From assembly GCA_030272585.1 (NCBI GenBank), contig BSYQ01000009.1, forward strand, positions 3,162,001-3,226,000: a stretch of DNA of 64,000 nucleotides, given 5' to 3'. Source of the stretch: Bryopsis sp. KO-2023. Its lineage: Eukaryota; Chlorophyta; Ulvophyceae; Bryopsidales; Bryopsidaceae. How positions within the stretch are numbered: position 1 is the stretch's first letter; every line of letters begins with the position of its first letter. The notes under the pieces were generated by a model. The model worked only from the letters and a program-made list of their open reading frames with translations. It was not told where the DNA came from and made no database searches. Below, piece after piece: positions 34,108 through 45,576 of this stretch. The position numbers and the translations under genes are program-made.

Positions 34108-37100
34108 TCAGTTGCAAACCTTGAGGTCTTGGTTCTTCCTTCCATAACGAGCTGGTCCGATCGGCCCAGCAGGTTTGCATGAATCCAGGGTTTGATAGCA
34201 TGGCAAATATCTGGGTATGGGAACCCCATCACGAACCACCACCTACACAGCCATCCATAATCAAACCATCCTTAGCCACAGTGCTCTCTCAAAACCTACC
34301 CACCTCATCATTCAACCCCCCCCCCCCCAAAAAAAAAAAAAAAAAAAAGTTCTATACTACAAGCAAAAAACCTCACCCTGTCGTGTTGTGGACGGGACAG
34401 GAGCTCACTGTATTTCCTGGCTCTGAACACGACCAAATCGGCACCTAGCCCCACACCGATCCGTCCATGATCATTCAAATGCATAGCATCTGCTGGAACT
34501 GAGGTCACACTGCAAGGCCAGTCGGTGTGTGGGCAATCCAGATGTCCGATTCGGACGCTCTGCGAAAGCACATGGGGTAGCATGTTAGACCATACGCGAA
34601 TCAAAACAAAAACATTTGAAAAAAAAAATAGGTTCGTGGTCGAAACATAAATGGAATACCACATGGTTGAGCATGTTTGGAAAACGGTTTGTAAAGAGGC
34701 CTACTTTTGGTTGAACGTGTGGATGGGGAAATGTTTACCTGAGTGTAGACATCGAGCATGTCCAGATCTCCATATGCATAGAACTGATCTCTGGTGTTAT
34801 CGCTGGCCAGAGCAGTTTTCACACCAGCTTGTCTCAACTCCAGAAGAGCAGTCACTCCTCTCCACCTGATGCGACAATCATTTTTCCGGCTTTACAAAGA
34901 TTCACTATACTTTACTTCTAGGGAAAAAAAAATATATATATATATATCTTGAGAACGAAACAGAATCTGCAGCAAGAGGGCAAAAAACACCCACGACCTC
35001 GGGTACTGAATTGTCTCAAAGAAAGCGACAGTGCTCAGATGAGTCACACAACGAGTCGAAACGTAGACGAGAAAAGTGTGAGATGAAATGTGTGACTTAA
35101 TAAAGGTGTGAATGTGTGACTGAATAGAAGTGTGACTATCTTTTTTTTCGGCTGACGATTTCTCACCGAGGAGTTCTCGTCCCGTTCGTGCTTCTGTCTT
35201 GGAGCCATTCATTGACCAATGGCAGCGAAACCACGGTGACCCCTGCTTTTGCAGCCAATTGGAGAGTTTGCTCCAAGTCTTCAGGGGATTGGCGAGATAG
35301 TGAGCTGTTGGGTGGAAAAAGTCAAAATACAGCCCAGGGACTCAGGTGAAATTTTGCAATAGAGATTAAGAAACCAAACAATACAAAAAGTTTTTTAAGT
35401 TTCGTGACAACCACGATTCCTTGACAAAAAAGTAGCACAGCTTTCCCGTTAGGAGTTGTTGGTGGAAATCACAGCGTGTGGTAGCAAATTTATGGAAAAA
35501 AAAACGACGAGCAGAACAGGCTGCTAAGAAGCAAAAAAAAAAATGAGCAACAAAAAGTTATGATATCCCAGCAATGGCAAAATTTGACCAGGAAAAGAAT
35601 CAGAAAGAATCGATTGAAAACCCCCCGCAAGCAAAAGACCCCACGACGTAGACTTGCCATGATTTGTTTTATCCTAATGATGAAAGCATCCACTCACCAG
35701 CAGTGGCCACAAACAACTCTGCCTTGATAATTGTGCTGAATGCTTTTTTTGCAAATATCTCTCAAACCCTTGGATTCTTCGTTTCCGTTTTCGTCAGTAT
35801 GAAAATCAAGGTCCAAATCAAATTCTTTCGCCAACTTGAAAATCCTGAAAAGAAAAACAAAACAAAAAAACACGTTACCTGGGGGAAAAAAGAAGTCAAG
35901 AGATCCACAGCATGAACCCACTAACTAACCTCCGTATGTCATACTAGCGATTCACCTAAAAAGTCTTCTTCACGAACAAAAATCAAAATAAATAAAAAGG
36001 CGAAGAAATTAACAAGCTTCTCAATTCATTGTTTTTCTTGAAGGTTTTTCTTGAAGGAAAAAAAAAATCCTCAGAAAACGGTGATATTACACTTTTGGAC
36101 CTTTGAATTTATCATCTCAATGTCACAGTTTTCCACAGAACTTTGACACAATATATATATACAAAGACCTAACGAAATACCGCCTTTTGTTGCAGAGTTT
36201 CTCAATTAATTTCTGCCCCATACCTGTCAAGCAACTCTTCCCTATCCCCAGGGCACGTCGTCCATTCGTCATCTTCCAGGCCCCCCTTTTCACTACAACA
36301 CACAGCAGCCCCAAGAACCCCTCCATTTTTTTTCACAGTTTCCGCTAGACACCGCCCGGCATCCATGTCCCTAAAATAACTCAACACGACCAAAGCCACC
36401 CCTTGGATCTCCACCTACCACACAGAAACATAACCTTCAAAATATTGAAGGACATCTTTTTGCTGGGACATTTGAATGCAAATTGCAGATCCCCCAGAAC
36501 AGAATTTCTTTTTTTTTTCCTTAAAAGTTTTAGATGTAGTCACCTTTCCGGCCCATTTGCTTCTCAGATTCGAGAAAGCCCTCCAAGTCAAATCTTTTTG
36601 TTTTTCCGAAAGATTGATCAGATGCGTACGAAGGGCCGAGGTTCCATGGGCATATGCACATTGAATGCTGAAGTCCATGCGTCTGACACACAAAACCGAA
36701 GATCAAATTCCCTTTTTTTCTCCTTTCTTTGGTTTTTCCAAAACACCTGACATAGAGGTGAAAAGAGAAAAAAAAACACTCCTAGAAAGGTTAACTGCAC
36801 ACAATCGTGGATGTAAGATTTCCTTTTGATCATTTGGGCGTTTCGGTTGTTCCCCTGTGGCGGTGACCCAAGCTTTTTTTTATGTGTTGTGCATCGTCAA
36901 TGGGAAAGAAAGAAAATAAGATTTTCATTTTTTTGTTTTACCGAGTTGCACCTTTGGACGTCCTCCAAATCCCAGAAATTCGAATCTCGGGCAGTGCTGG
37001 TGTCGGCACCAGACAGAGTCCCCGTCAAATTTCTGCTCCTTTCATAAGTGTGACTCTTATCTGGACAAACCACATGCAATTCAAAACATTTCTACACACA

Positions 37101-37515
37101 CACGCAGCGCAGCTGAAAAAAAAACTGTGAAGCGGACCAACCCGCCTTCTATATATCTATGTAATTTATATCGTTGGAGGAAATCGAACGGGACTCGAGC
37201 AGTGTTGTGAAACCAACACCGAGTTCCCCTCACCCCGTCCGCTTTGCCCTCACCAATGTGCGTGTGCAGGTCGACCATAGTGGGCCAGCATATCGACCCG
37301 TCCAAATACACCACGTGGGCCCCCTCCTCCACGTGCTCCCGCGCGTCGCCAGTGCCCATCAAAGATTCTATTCTGCCACCCTTCACCTCGATGTCGACGC
37401 GACTCAACCCGTCCGCGTCAACCGGCCCATTCCAGTCCACCAAACAGGACGCGGGCACAGTGGCATCCAACAACCAATAGTGTTCCTCGCTCGGGAACTC
37501 CATGAAACCCTTCAT
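34108..37515 (-). CDS. CodA-type cytosine deaminase / amidohydrolase
   Basis: Nine minus-strand exons (37254-37515, 36952-37060, 36544-36682, 36224-36414, 35698-35844, 35167-35304, 34739-34865, 34377-34559, 34108-34242) join in phase to 476 residues. Motifs of the bacterial CodA branch of the amidohydrolase superfamily appear in order: VDLHTHID (first metal ligands) followed by KSHTYERSRNLTGT, DLDFHTDENGNEE, VVCGHCWCSLS (metal His), ALASDNTRDQFYAYGDLDM (catalytic Asp) and SRPQHDR with a VVVRDGVPIP C-terminal strand. The enzyme should hydrolyse cytosine (or a related pyrimidine/triazine) to uracil plus ammonia. The start is set at the first Met before FMEFPSEEHYWLL; an open frame continues upstream without Met. 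A ~30-residue tail follows the last strand. It is divergent from VPS18. Fungal cytosine deaminases belong to a different fold. Confidence 0.9.
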
Positions 37516-38070
37516 GCCGTCACCACCAAATCCCCCAAAACGAAATTCAACAGCGCTCCCCTCCAAACCGAATATACACTTGCGATATGTCGCGGAATGG
37601 ACAAGGCCCAGGTAATTTTTGACAATACAGGTGCGTCCGAGAGCGTTATCCACGGACGTCAGCAAAAATAAGATCGCTCGAACAGTCTTCGACTACTGTA
37701 CAGCACTTTGTCGTCGACCAGCTGTTCGTTCGAAAATTCAGTCATCGCCAGCTTTCCAGCACCCTTTCTTGTCGCAACGGGCGAGAACTCGTGACGTAAT
37801 CTCGTTCACGACGACTGCGCCAAGGAAGACGATTATGCGTCTTTCCGACGTCTCAGTACTAGACATACAGTCATCATCTCACACTTCTCTCACACTTTTC
37901 TCTCCCAGTTTTTCTTCGAGTTGCCTGCGTCGATCGTCTTTTGCTGGTTTGCGGACGGGTGCTCGATCGCAAAACGGGAAGAATTTTTTTCGGGAGTCGT
38001 TTTCTTATAAGACAGGTGCTGGTGAAGGTTCTGCCATCCGGCGGGGGATGCGGGACGAGTTTCGACGAAG
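37516..38070. promoter_or_regulatory. Divergent promoter region, cytosine deaminase / VPS18
   Basis: The 555 bp between the two start codons should hold both promoters and 5' UTRs. It is CpG-rich and lacks the homopolymers of introns. No defined element is recognisable. Confidence 0.55.
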
Positions 38071-41000
38071 ATGAGCATTTTGGACGACTTTCAAGATTTT
38101 GGTTTGCAGGACAGTATTGACGTCGGCGTGAGTCTCCCTGCGAGCTCCGACTTCGGAAGGTTTGATTTGGCGGGCCCCGCGAACGATGGATTGTCGAATT
38201 TCGCGGTTTCGGGCGCGGAGGGGAAAGGGCTCTTCTCCGTCGGAAGGGGAACTTGCGAACGCAACGTGACCAGGTAAGGCCCGAGATGGGACTCCAAAAA
38301 TAGGGATACAAAAGCCTCGATCGAACATACTCCACGTTTATCGTTTTATCGGAATCTATCGGATCTGAGGGATCCACTCAGAAGCTTCGGTCGTCAGATA
38401 AAAGATTTGAGGTTGGAGGAAAAGGGCTGCATCTTTTTTTTTAGGGGGGGGGAGGGGTGAACGGAGAGACAGTATATTTTTTGCATTTCTTTTTTAAAGA
38501 AAGCCACCTGTAGTCCATCCACTATGCAAATAAGCCCATCGCTCTAGAAATGACAAATGCAATAAAAGATTATTTTACATCTATGTTCCCTGTCTCCATG
38601 TTCAATTGACGCCCCCGCATCCTCCCTTATTAGAAGAATAACCCCTGCTCAGAATCATGGTGAATGTTCCATCGCTCGCAATGATATGGGTTCTACCCAA
38701 AAATCCAAGTTTTAAAAAAATCTTAATCCCAATTTCAATTCGATTCAATTCCATTCCTATATTTATTAATTTTGTTAGTTTTGGATAGGGGTCGAGGACA
38801 GGTGCTTGCTGTGGCCTGTGCAAAAGATGCTGTGGTGATTGCGACATCGAGAAATTTCGTCTTGAGATATAATTACAGCTTCGACAATTTAGGTGACCGC
38901 ATCTCTCATCATTCATCATTTCATTAAACAACACAATTCGAAAGAATTCAAAATGCATGCACTAATTGAGATTCCAACAGAAACTTCCATTCAGAAGGGA
39001 AAAAAAACACAGAAAAACATGAGTGGCTTCTTCTCTTTTTGGAAGAACAAAAATAAATATTAAATAAAAATAAAAACCGAAAGGTGTTTTTCAGAATTGA
39101 AATTCATATCTTCTTTCATTTTATGTGTTTTGGAGCTTCTCATTTTTCAACTTGGGTTAAAATCAGAAAAAAAAATGAAATATTTGTTTATTTTTTTATT
39201 ATTTATTTTAAATCTTACATGTTCGTGTTCCAGACAATGCCGGAAGTTTCGAGTGTGAAGTGGAACTGGCCAGACCAGCCACAGATTCTCGAGTGCAAGA
39301 CATTTTCTTGGACCCTTCTTCTTACCACGTCTTGGTCAATCTGCAACACCCCAACGGCTTCGACACTCACTACATTCACTCCCATTGGAGGGCTTCCAGG
39401 CCTCTGGTCAGAATGAAAGGTGTTTCGGTGTGTGCTGTGGGTTGGAGACCCTCAGCCCCACCCGAAAGGGAAAAAGGAAAAGATGCTAGAGATTACCGCT
39501 TGGTGGACGATGTGCAGGCGGAGCATACCACAAGGTGTCGACTTGGCTGACATAGGCTTGGCTTGCTAGAAGTGTGGGTCTAGATACAACCACTGGATTA
39601 GAACAAATCGATCGAATTTTATTTGTGCAAGCCGGAATTGTCAGTGTTTTGCATCTCCAAAGAAATCTTGCACGAAAAATGGCTCCTTCGTCAATACTGA
39701 GGGAAAATATACATTTCCTTGTTCGATAGAGCGTCCAATTAAAGAAAAAAATGTTGAATGTTGATGCGTGCTGTCGATACATAACAGCAAAGGCACGCTT
39801 GTGTCTTTTTTTTATTTTTTTTTCCTGTTGGGTTTTCTGAGTTTGATTTTTTGTTCCGTGAGGGAGGTGCTTGTGGGTGGGGCCGGTGGTTGCCTTTACA
39901 CTCTCCTAGTGGAGACCCGCGAAAAGAAGGAGAAGTTTTTCAAGAAAGTGTACGAATTCGATGGGGAGCAAATCTGCGGCCTCGCTCAACAGATGCTACG
40001 TGGCGGTGAAAAAACTTTTGCGATGATCATCACCAACGTGGCGCTGTACGTGCTTGCGGGGGATGATAATTTGGAACAAATGTTTCAAGCCTACAACACA
40101 CCTCAGGTTAGGACTCTCTCTCTTTTTTTTTCTTTCCTTTTTTTTAATTATCTTTTTTTTTTTTCAATCTTGTACTCCTGTTTTGGAGTTGTTTAGGAAA
40201 AAAAAAAGGAAATCCTGATCGCACCCTTATTTGAGTCACTGTTTGTCATTCAAACCCCTCCCCCCCCTCTAAAGAAAAGGAAAATAGAAAGAAAATAAAA
40301 TAGTAGTCAGAATTAAAAACTAACCAATAAATGAAATGAAATCAATAACAGGGAAACAAGGATTACAAGTTGCGAAGGGCTAACTCCACCCTGTTGCAGC
40401 AACATACAAAAAATAAACAATTTATAATTTATTAATGAAATAAATAAAATAATGACAAGCATTCTCTTCAGGCATTCTTGGAGCCGTTCTGTGACCTTCC
40501 CATCAAGGAGAGTGGGTCTGCTCTGTTGTGGAACATGGGGTATGACGGCTGGCTGCATGGATTTGCATGGTTGGTCAAAAGCGGGGTGCACCATGGCTTT
40601 CTTGCGCTGGAACAGGGCACCGTCGAGGACGATTCCTCTTTCATCAACAAACTGCATCTCTGGCAATTAGAACGAGCGGAACAAGCCAAAGGCCTGGGAG
40701 ACCCCATGGGAATGGTGAGTTTCTTGTTAAGTAGAAAACAAAAAACCCAAATATACTGATCATAGATGCATTTGAACAACTTTTTTTTAGTGTTTTGGAC
40801 TCATGCAATCATTACAGGAATTACAGCTGCTTGGAGTTTTTTGTATATATTTATTCAGGAGTTTTTTGGGGGTGGTTGATTGTCAATGTATTGATGTGAT
40901 TTGGTTGTTTGACTGACACAGGCCATGACAGAGTTTCACTTCATTATACTTTTTGATGATTCGTTGCTCGTTGTAAATCGAATCAACGGCAAAGTTGTGC

Positions 41001-44000
41001 AGCACCTCAATTTTCAATCCAGAAGCTCCCGAGTAACAGGTGCCCTAAACAAAAGAAAAGAAAGGTTCTTTTTGTGAAACATTATCCAACAAATTGAATC
41101 GTTTTCCTCATGTGATACAAAAAATGGAAAGAACACTAGGTCCATTACACGATCTGGCCACCGTTTTGCTTCTGTTTTGATCGTGATTTGAAATCGCCCC
41201 TCCAAACAAAACATGTCTGAAAGGTTGCATTAAAAAAATCGTCCGCTGACTTCTCGTTTTTGTTTCTGTTGTGCTTCTTTTTGAACCCTCGTTTCATTAT
41301 TTTCTTTCAATTTCTGTTTGTTGTTTTCTTCTTTTTCCCTGTAGGCAAGCCGTTAGGGCTCATAACTGACCCCATCACAGGGTTCGTTTACCTATACACC
41401 ACGGATACCTTGGTGGATGTGGGGAGCGACAGCGAGGACAAAGATATTTGGAGGGTGTACATGGAAATGAACGACTTCAAGAACGCCCTCAACGTATGTC
41501 AGACCAACGCTCAGAGAGACACGGTGTTGATGACCCAAGCAGAAGATGCACTCACCCAGGGCAATAACGTGACTGCTGCGCAAATTTACGCAAAGGTCGG
41601 TCATTTTCCTGAATATAAAAATTTCATTTTTGTTTTGATGTGGACATGCATACAGTTTTTAGTTTTCAAGAATATCTCTTTCGGTTCTCGGACCGTTTTT
41701 TTTTTTTAACAGCCATAGGCACTTCTCGCTCCAAATCGTTTGATTGCTTTTTGCATGATTGGTTTTTTGAGCAGTTGCATGGCACTGAAATGACTTTCGA
41801 GGACATCGCGTTGAAGTTCATTCAATTGGAGGACAGCCAAGCTCTGCAAGAATTCCTGGTAGCCAAGCTGCAATCGTTGGGGAACGAAGATCGAGCTCAG
41901 AAGACAATGGTGGCCTCATGGCTGACAGAGCTCCACCTCGATCGAATCAACCGTGCTTTGCTTGAGGTGACCTGCAGCTTCCTAGAATTGAGGGGAGGGG
42001 GTCAACAGAACAGTAGGATGCACAAAATATGTGATGCGGGAGAAACAAAAACACAGAAGCTGGAAACCACCTGGAAAACGCTTCGGTTATTGCTGGAGGA
42101 ATAATTTTCCAAAAAAAAGAAATAGAAATCATGGGCATCGACTCCTTGGCATTTGTTCACAGGAATCTGGCGAAGAAGGCACAGCTTACGAAGCTTGCGT
42201 ATCCGAACTCCGCAATTTCCTCTCGAAGCATTTCAGTGTTTTGGACGTGAACACCACCGTCAGTTTGCTGGCCAGCTATGGTCGAATGGACGACTTAATG
42301 CACTATGCAGAATGTCGACACGATCACGAAACCTTGCTGGAATGCTTGATGCAACGAGGGGACGTTCGCCGAGCTTTGGGGGTGATGCGATTGCCCAAAG
42401 TCTCCAGGGAGCTGGTGTACAAGTTTGCTCCGGATTTGATGAGCTTGGCACCTGGTTTGGCGGTTGATTTTTGGCTGAGCCAGAAGAACCCCCCTCTCGA
42501 CCCAAGGTAGTCATTAGGAATCACTGAAAAAACACACTCGCTGTCGGCACAAACATGTGTGTGTGTGCTGTCCTTTTGTTTTACTAAACATTTTCAGCCA
42601 TATTCAAATTCAAGAACCAGGAAAATTACACTCAGAAAAGAAAACAAGAATAACATCCTGTAATGGTTCTTAAATCTGTTTTTCAGCACCAATATGTTGC
42701 GTTCAGACCAGAAAGTACTCACTTTGGTCTTTAGGTCTTTTTCCTAGCGATTGGGTGGCTGAGCAAAAAGCAGCAATTTGTTGTTTTCCGCAGGCGGCTG
42801 TTGGCTGCTTTGGTTCCGTTTGGCGATTACTCATCCAACGAGGATGCAAGGAAACATGCATTACGGTTCATCGAGTTCAGCATCAATGCCCTGGGATGCC
42901 ATGACAGGTGAAAACATTTTTTTTTTTGAACAATTAAAATGTAGTACATTGACATTGAGCACAGATTTCTGTTTTCCAATTGTGACATTCAGTTTCTTTT
43001 TCCTATCGATCTCTATAGCCACATGTGTATACTGTTTCCAAAAATAGATTTATCTTTTTTGGTGAAACAAGAAGGAAAAAAAAAACCCAAAACTATTCAA
43101 GTTGTTTAGATGTTTCCGGATGGACAAGAAACGGCAGTGTGAACGCTGTTCGTCTGTCTTCTGGGGTTTTTTCAGTTTCTTTAACTTAATTTCCACTTTC
43201 GCTTCCTTTCCTGAAATTCTTGCATGTGATGTTCCTCCGCAGCGCAATCCACAATTTAGCAATTGCCCTTTACTCCCTGGACGACGACGAATTGCCCTTG
43301 GTGAAATTCATTCGCCAATCGGCCGAGAGCGCCCTGGGCAGCCTATGTTTCGACAGCAAATATGCCCTCCGTCTCGTTCGAGAAAGAAATCGACCTCGAG
43401 CATGCGTCGAAATGCTGTGTGTGTTGGGACTGTACGAGGATGCCGTGGGGTTGGCGTTGAACATGGATTTCGGCCTGGCGAAATCGGTGGCCAGATCGAA
43501 AGACTTGGAGGATGAAGGGCTGAAAAGAAAGCTGTGGCTGGCGATTGCGAAGCATGTCATTCAAAACGAGGGCCATGGGTGCGATCAGGAGGAGCACATC
43601 AGCAAAGCAGTTGGGCTTCTTGACGATGCTGGTGAGAACGAATTCATCCTGGTGGATTTTGCTGTTTTGGGGCAGGCTGGAAAATATATTATATATAAGT
43701 CGAGCAGATGGAAACTCCCTGAATAGATTCATGAGCCCCCGGTTTGCTGTTTGATTGGTGAACAGATTTATGAACATACCACACTTTGATCGTTTATCTG
43801 CCTGTTGGGATTGGCTGAGGTGAACTGGTTTTTTTGTTTGCCAGATGGTTTGCTAAAGATCGAGGACATCTTACCATTCTTCCCCGATTTCGTCACGATC
43901 GACAAATTCCAAGGCCCCATCCAGCACTCCCTGGAAGAGTACAACAAGCAAATCGAGCGTCTCAAGGTTCAAATGGACGAAGCCACCGACATCGCAGATG

Positions 44001-44648
44001 CACTCAGAAAAGACATCAAGATTTTGGAAACTCGGACGGCAGTCGTCAGCTGCGAGCAAACATGTGCCAGATGCGGGGCTCCCATGGGGGAGGGGCCTAG
44101 AACGTCCGGCCTGCCTGTGGGGGGATGCTTGCAACCGTTTTTCGTTTTCCCCAGCGGGCTGGTTTTTCATGGGGTGTGCTTGTGCAAGGAGGTCCTGGAT
44201 TTGGTGGGGGAACGAAAGAAAGCGAGGATTCTGGAACTGATGGGGCAGCTGGCAGAGGTGTGGTAGTAGATTACAGTCATAAACTAATAACTCATTACTC
44301 TAAACGCTTTTGTTTCGTTCTTTTGCCAACCTCCCCCGCCCCCCTTTTTTTTCCAATGCAAGACAAGGTAGGGATTTCTTTCTGGAGGGTTTCTTTGCTT
44401 TATGAAACATCAAGCCTCCCATTTTTGTTGTTCAGACTCCACAGGGTTCAACCATGATATCCGAAAGTGACAAAGGTGGGCCCATCCCCGTGGAGAGGGT
44501 CCAGAAGCAATTGGAATTGGAGGTCGGTGCTGAATGCCCTCGGAACGGCGAAATCGTCATTCGAATGATTGAAAAACCGTTCATAGATCCGTTGCATGAC
44601 AAGGAAGAAATGAGCGGTTGGCGGATCAAGCTCCGAGGCATTAATTGA
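38071..44648 (+). CDS. VPS18: VPS18 homologue, HOPS/CORVET core subunit
   Basis: Thirteen exons (38071-38273, 38789-38892, 39234-39534, 39863-40106, 40472-40714, 40922-41039, 41345-41595, 41775-41966, 42163-42506, 42794-42907, 43243-43631, 43845-44257, 44436-44648) with unbroken phase agreement give 1042 residues. The N-terminal beta-propeller matches Pep3/Vps18 (VLVGGAGGCLYTLLVE, TEFHFIILFDDSLLVVNRING). The alpha-solenoid contains clathrin-repeat-like helices. The diagnostic block GLLKIEDILPFFPDFVTID precedes a coiled coil (EEYNKQIERLKVQMDEATD) and a C-terminal RING-like region. VPS18 is the central subunit of the HOPS and CORVET tethers that dock late endosomes and vacuoles for SNARE-driven fusion. 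The RING is degenerate: CARCG is kept, but the CGH position reads PSGLVFH and the last pair reads CPRNG. No frame disruption is seen across 6.6 kb. Confidence 0.95.
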
Positions 44649-45576
44649 CCAGATGTGAATCCTGCCAGCGAAAGAAGATGGGATGTCTCATGCAGTTATG
44701 TTTTTGTTTTTCCCAGGGATGGTTTGAGGGTTGGATAGGAAGAGGGAAATCCGAGGTGTCAGATTGGGGGGGTTCGTTTCAAGGACAATGCAAGGACCTG
44801 CTGTTGGAAAGGGGTTGACTTTTTTTTTTGAAACTCCATCGATTTGTAGGGATTCCCAGTCGGTTTTACTGTTGCCTGACATGGGGCCCACTGGCACATT
44901 GTCTGTACTGCAACGAACAATGAAGAGCGAGGCAGCCTCCCACCCACCTAACCACTCTTAGCGCAAAAGGAGAAAAAAGGTGTAAGAAAATGTTTTTTTG
45001 GAATTGCTGCATCACTTGGACCAGACTGGCCAGCAAGCTTTTATAGCGAAAACCCGTTGTAAAAAAATCGGAACGAAAAAAAAAAAAAAAGCTCAGTTTC
45101 ATCGAGATTCCCACGTCTACAATTCTGAGCTGTGGGAAGGGCTAATTCAGTTGGGTAGGTGGTGTGCGGTTTGTACATTTAAGGCTCTTGGTTGTGGTAT
45201 TTGAAGGGGTTCTGGTTGGAACAGGGGTCGTACTTTTTACTGTAAAAATGTGAATTCAACAGAGCCTTTGTTGAAAATTCGGCCGATGTCGACATGTGTC
45301 ATTTCTCCAGTGTGCACTCTCCGAATGCACCAGGAACTAATTTGTTTTCCTGCTTCTTTATATTTTCACGAGGAAGAGCCAGCCGCTTAGTCAATCGTAG
45401 CTTCGTTCGTCCTTCTTGCCCCCTGTAACTTTCCTCAAATGCTTACACCGTTCAAACGCGAAAGAAATTGAATGATTAAGAAACTTAAGAAATTAAATCG
45501 TCAATCCTTTCGTTTTCTTTCACTTTGTGCAGGAAAACCGTGCTCAACACACCAACCCCCCAAACTCACAGTCTGA
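44649..45576. other. Spacer between VPS18 and the ZUFSP-like gene
   Basis: The region contains the presumed VPS18 3' UTR and the promoter of the next gene in the same direction. Homopolymers are frequent. No gene is seen. Confidence 0.5.
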
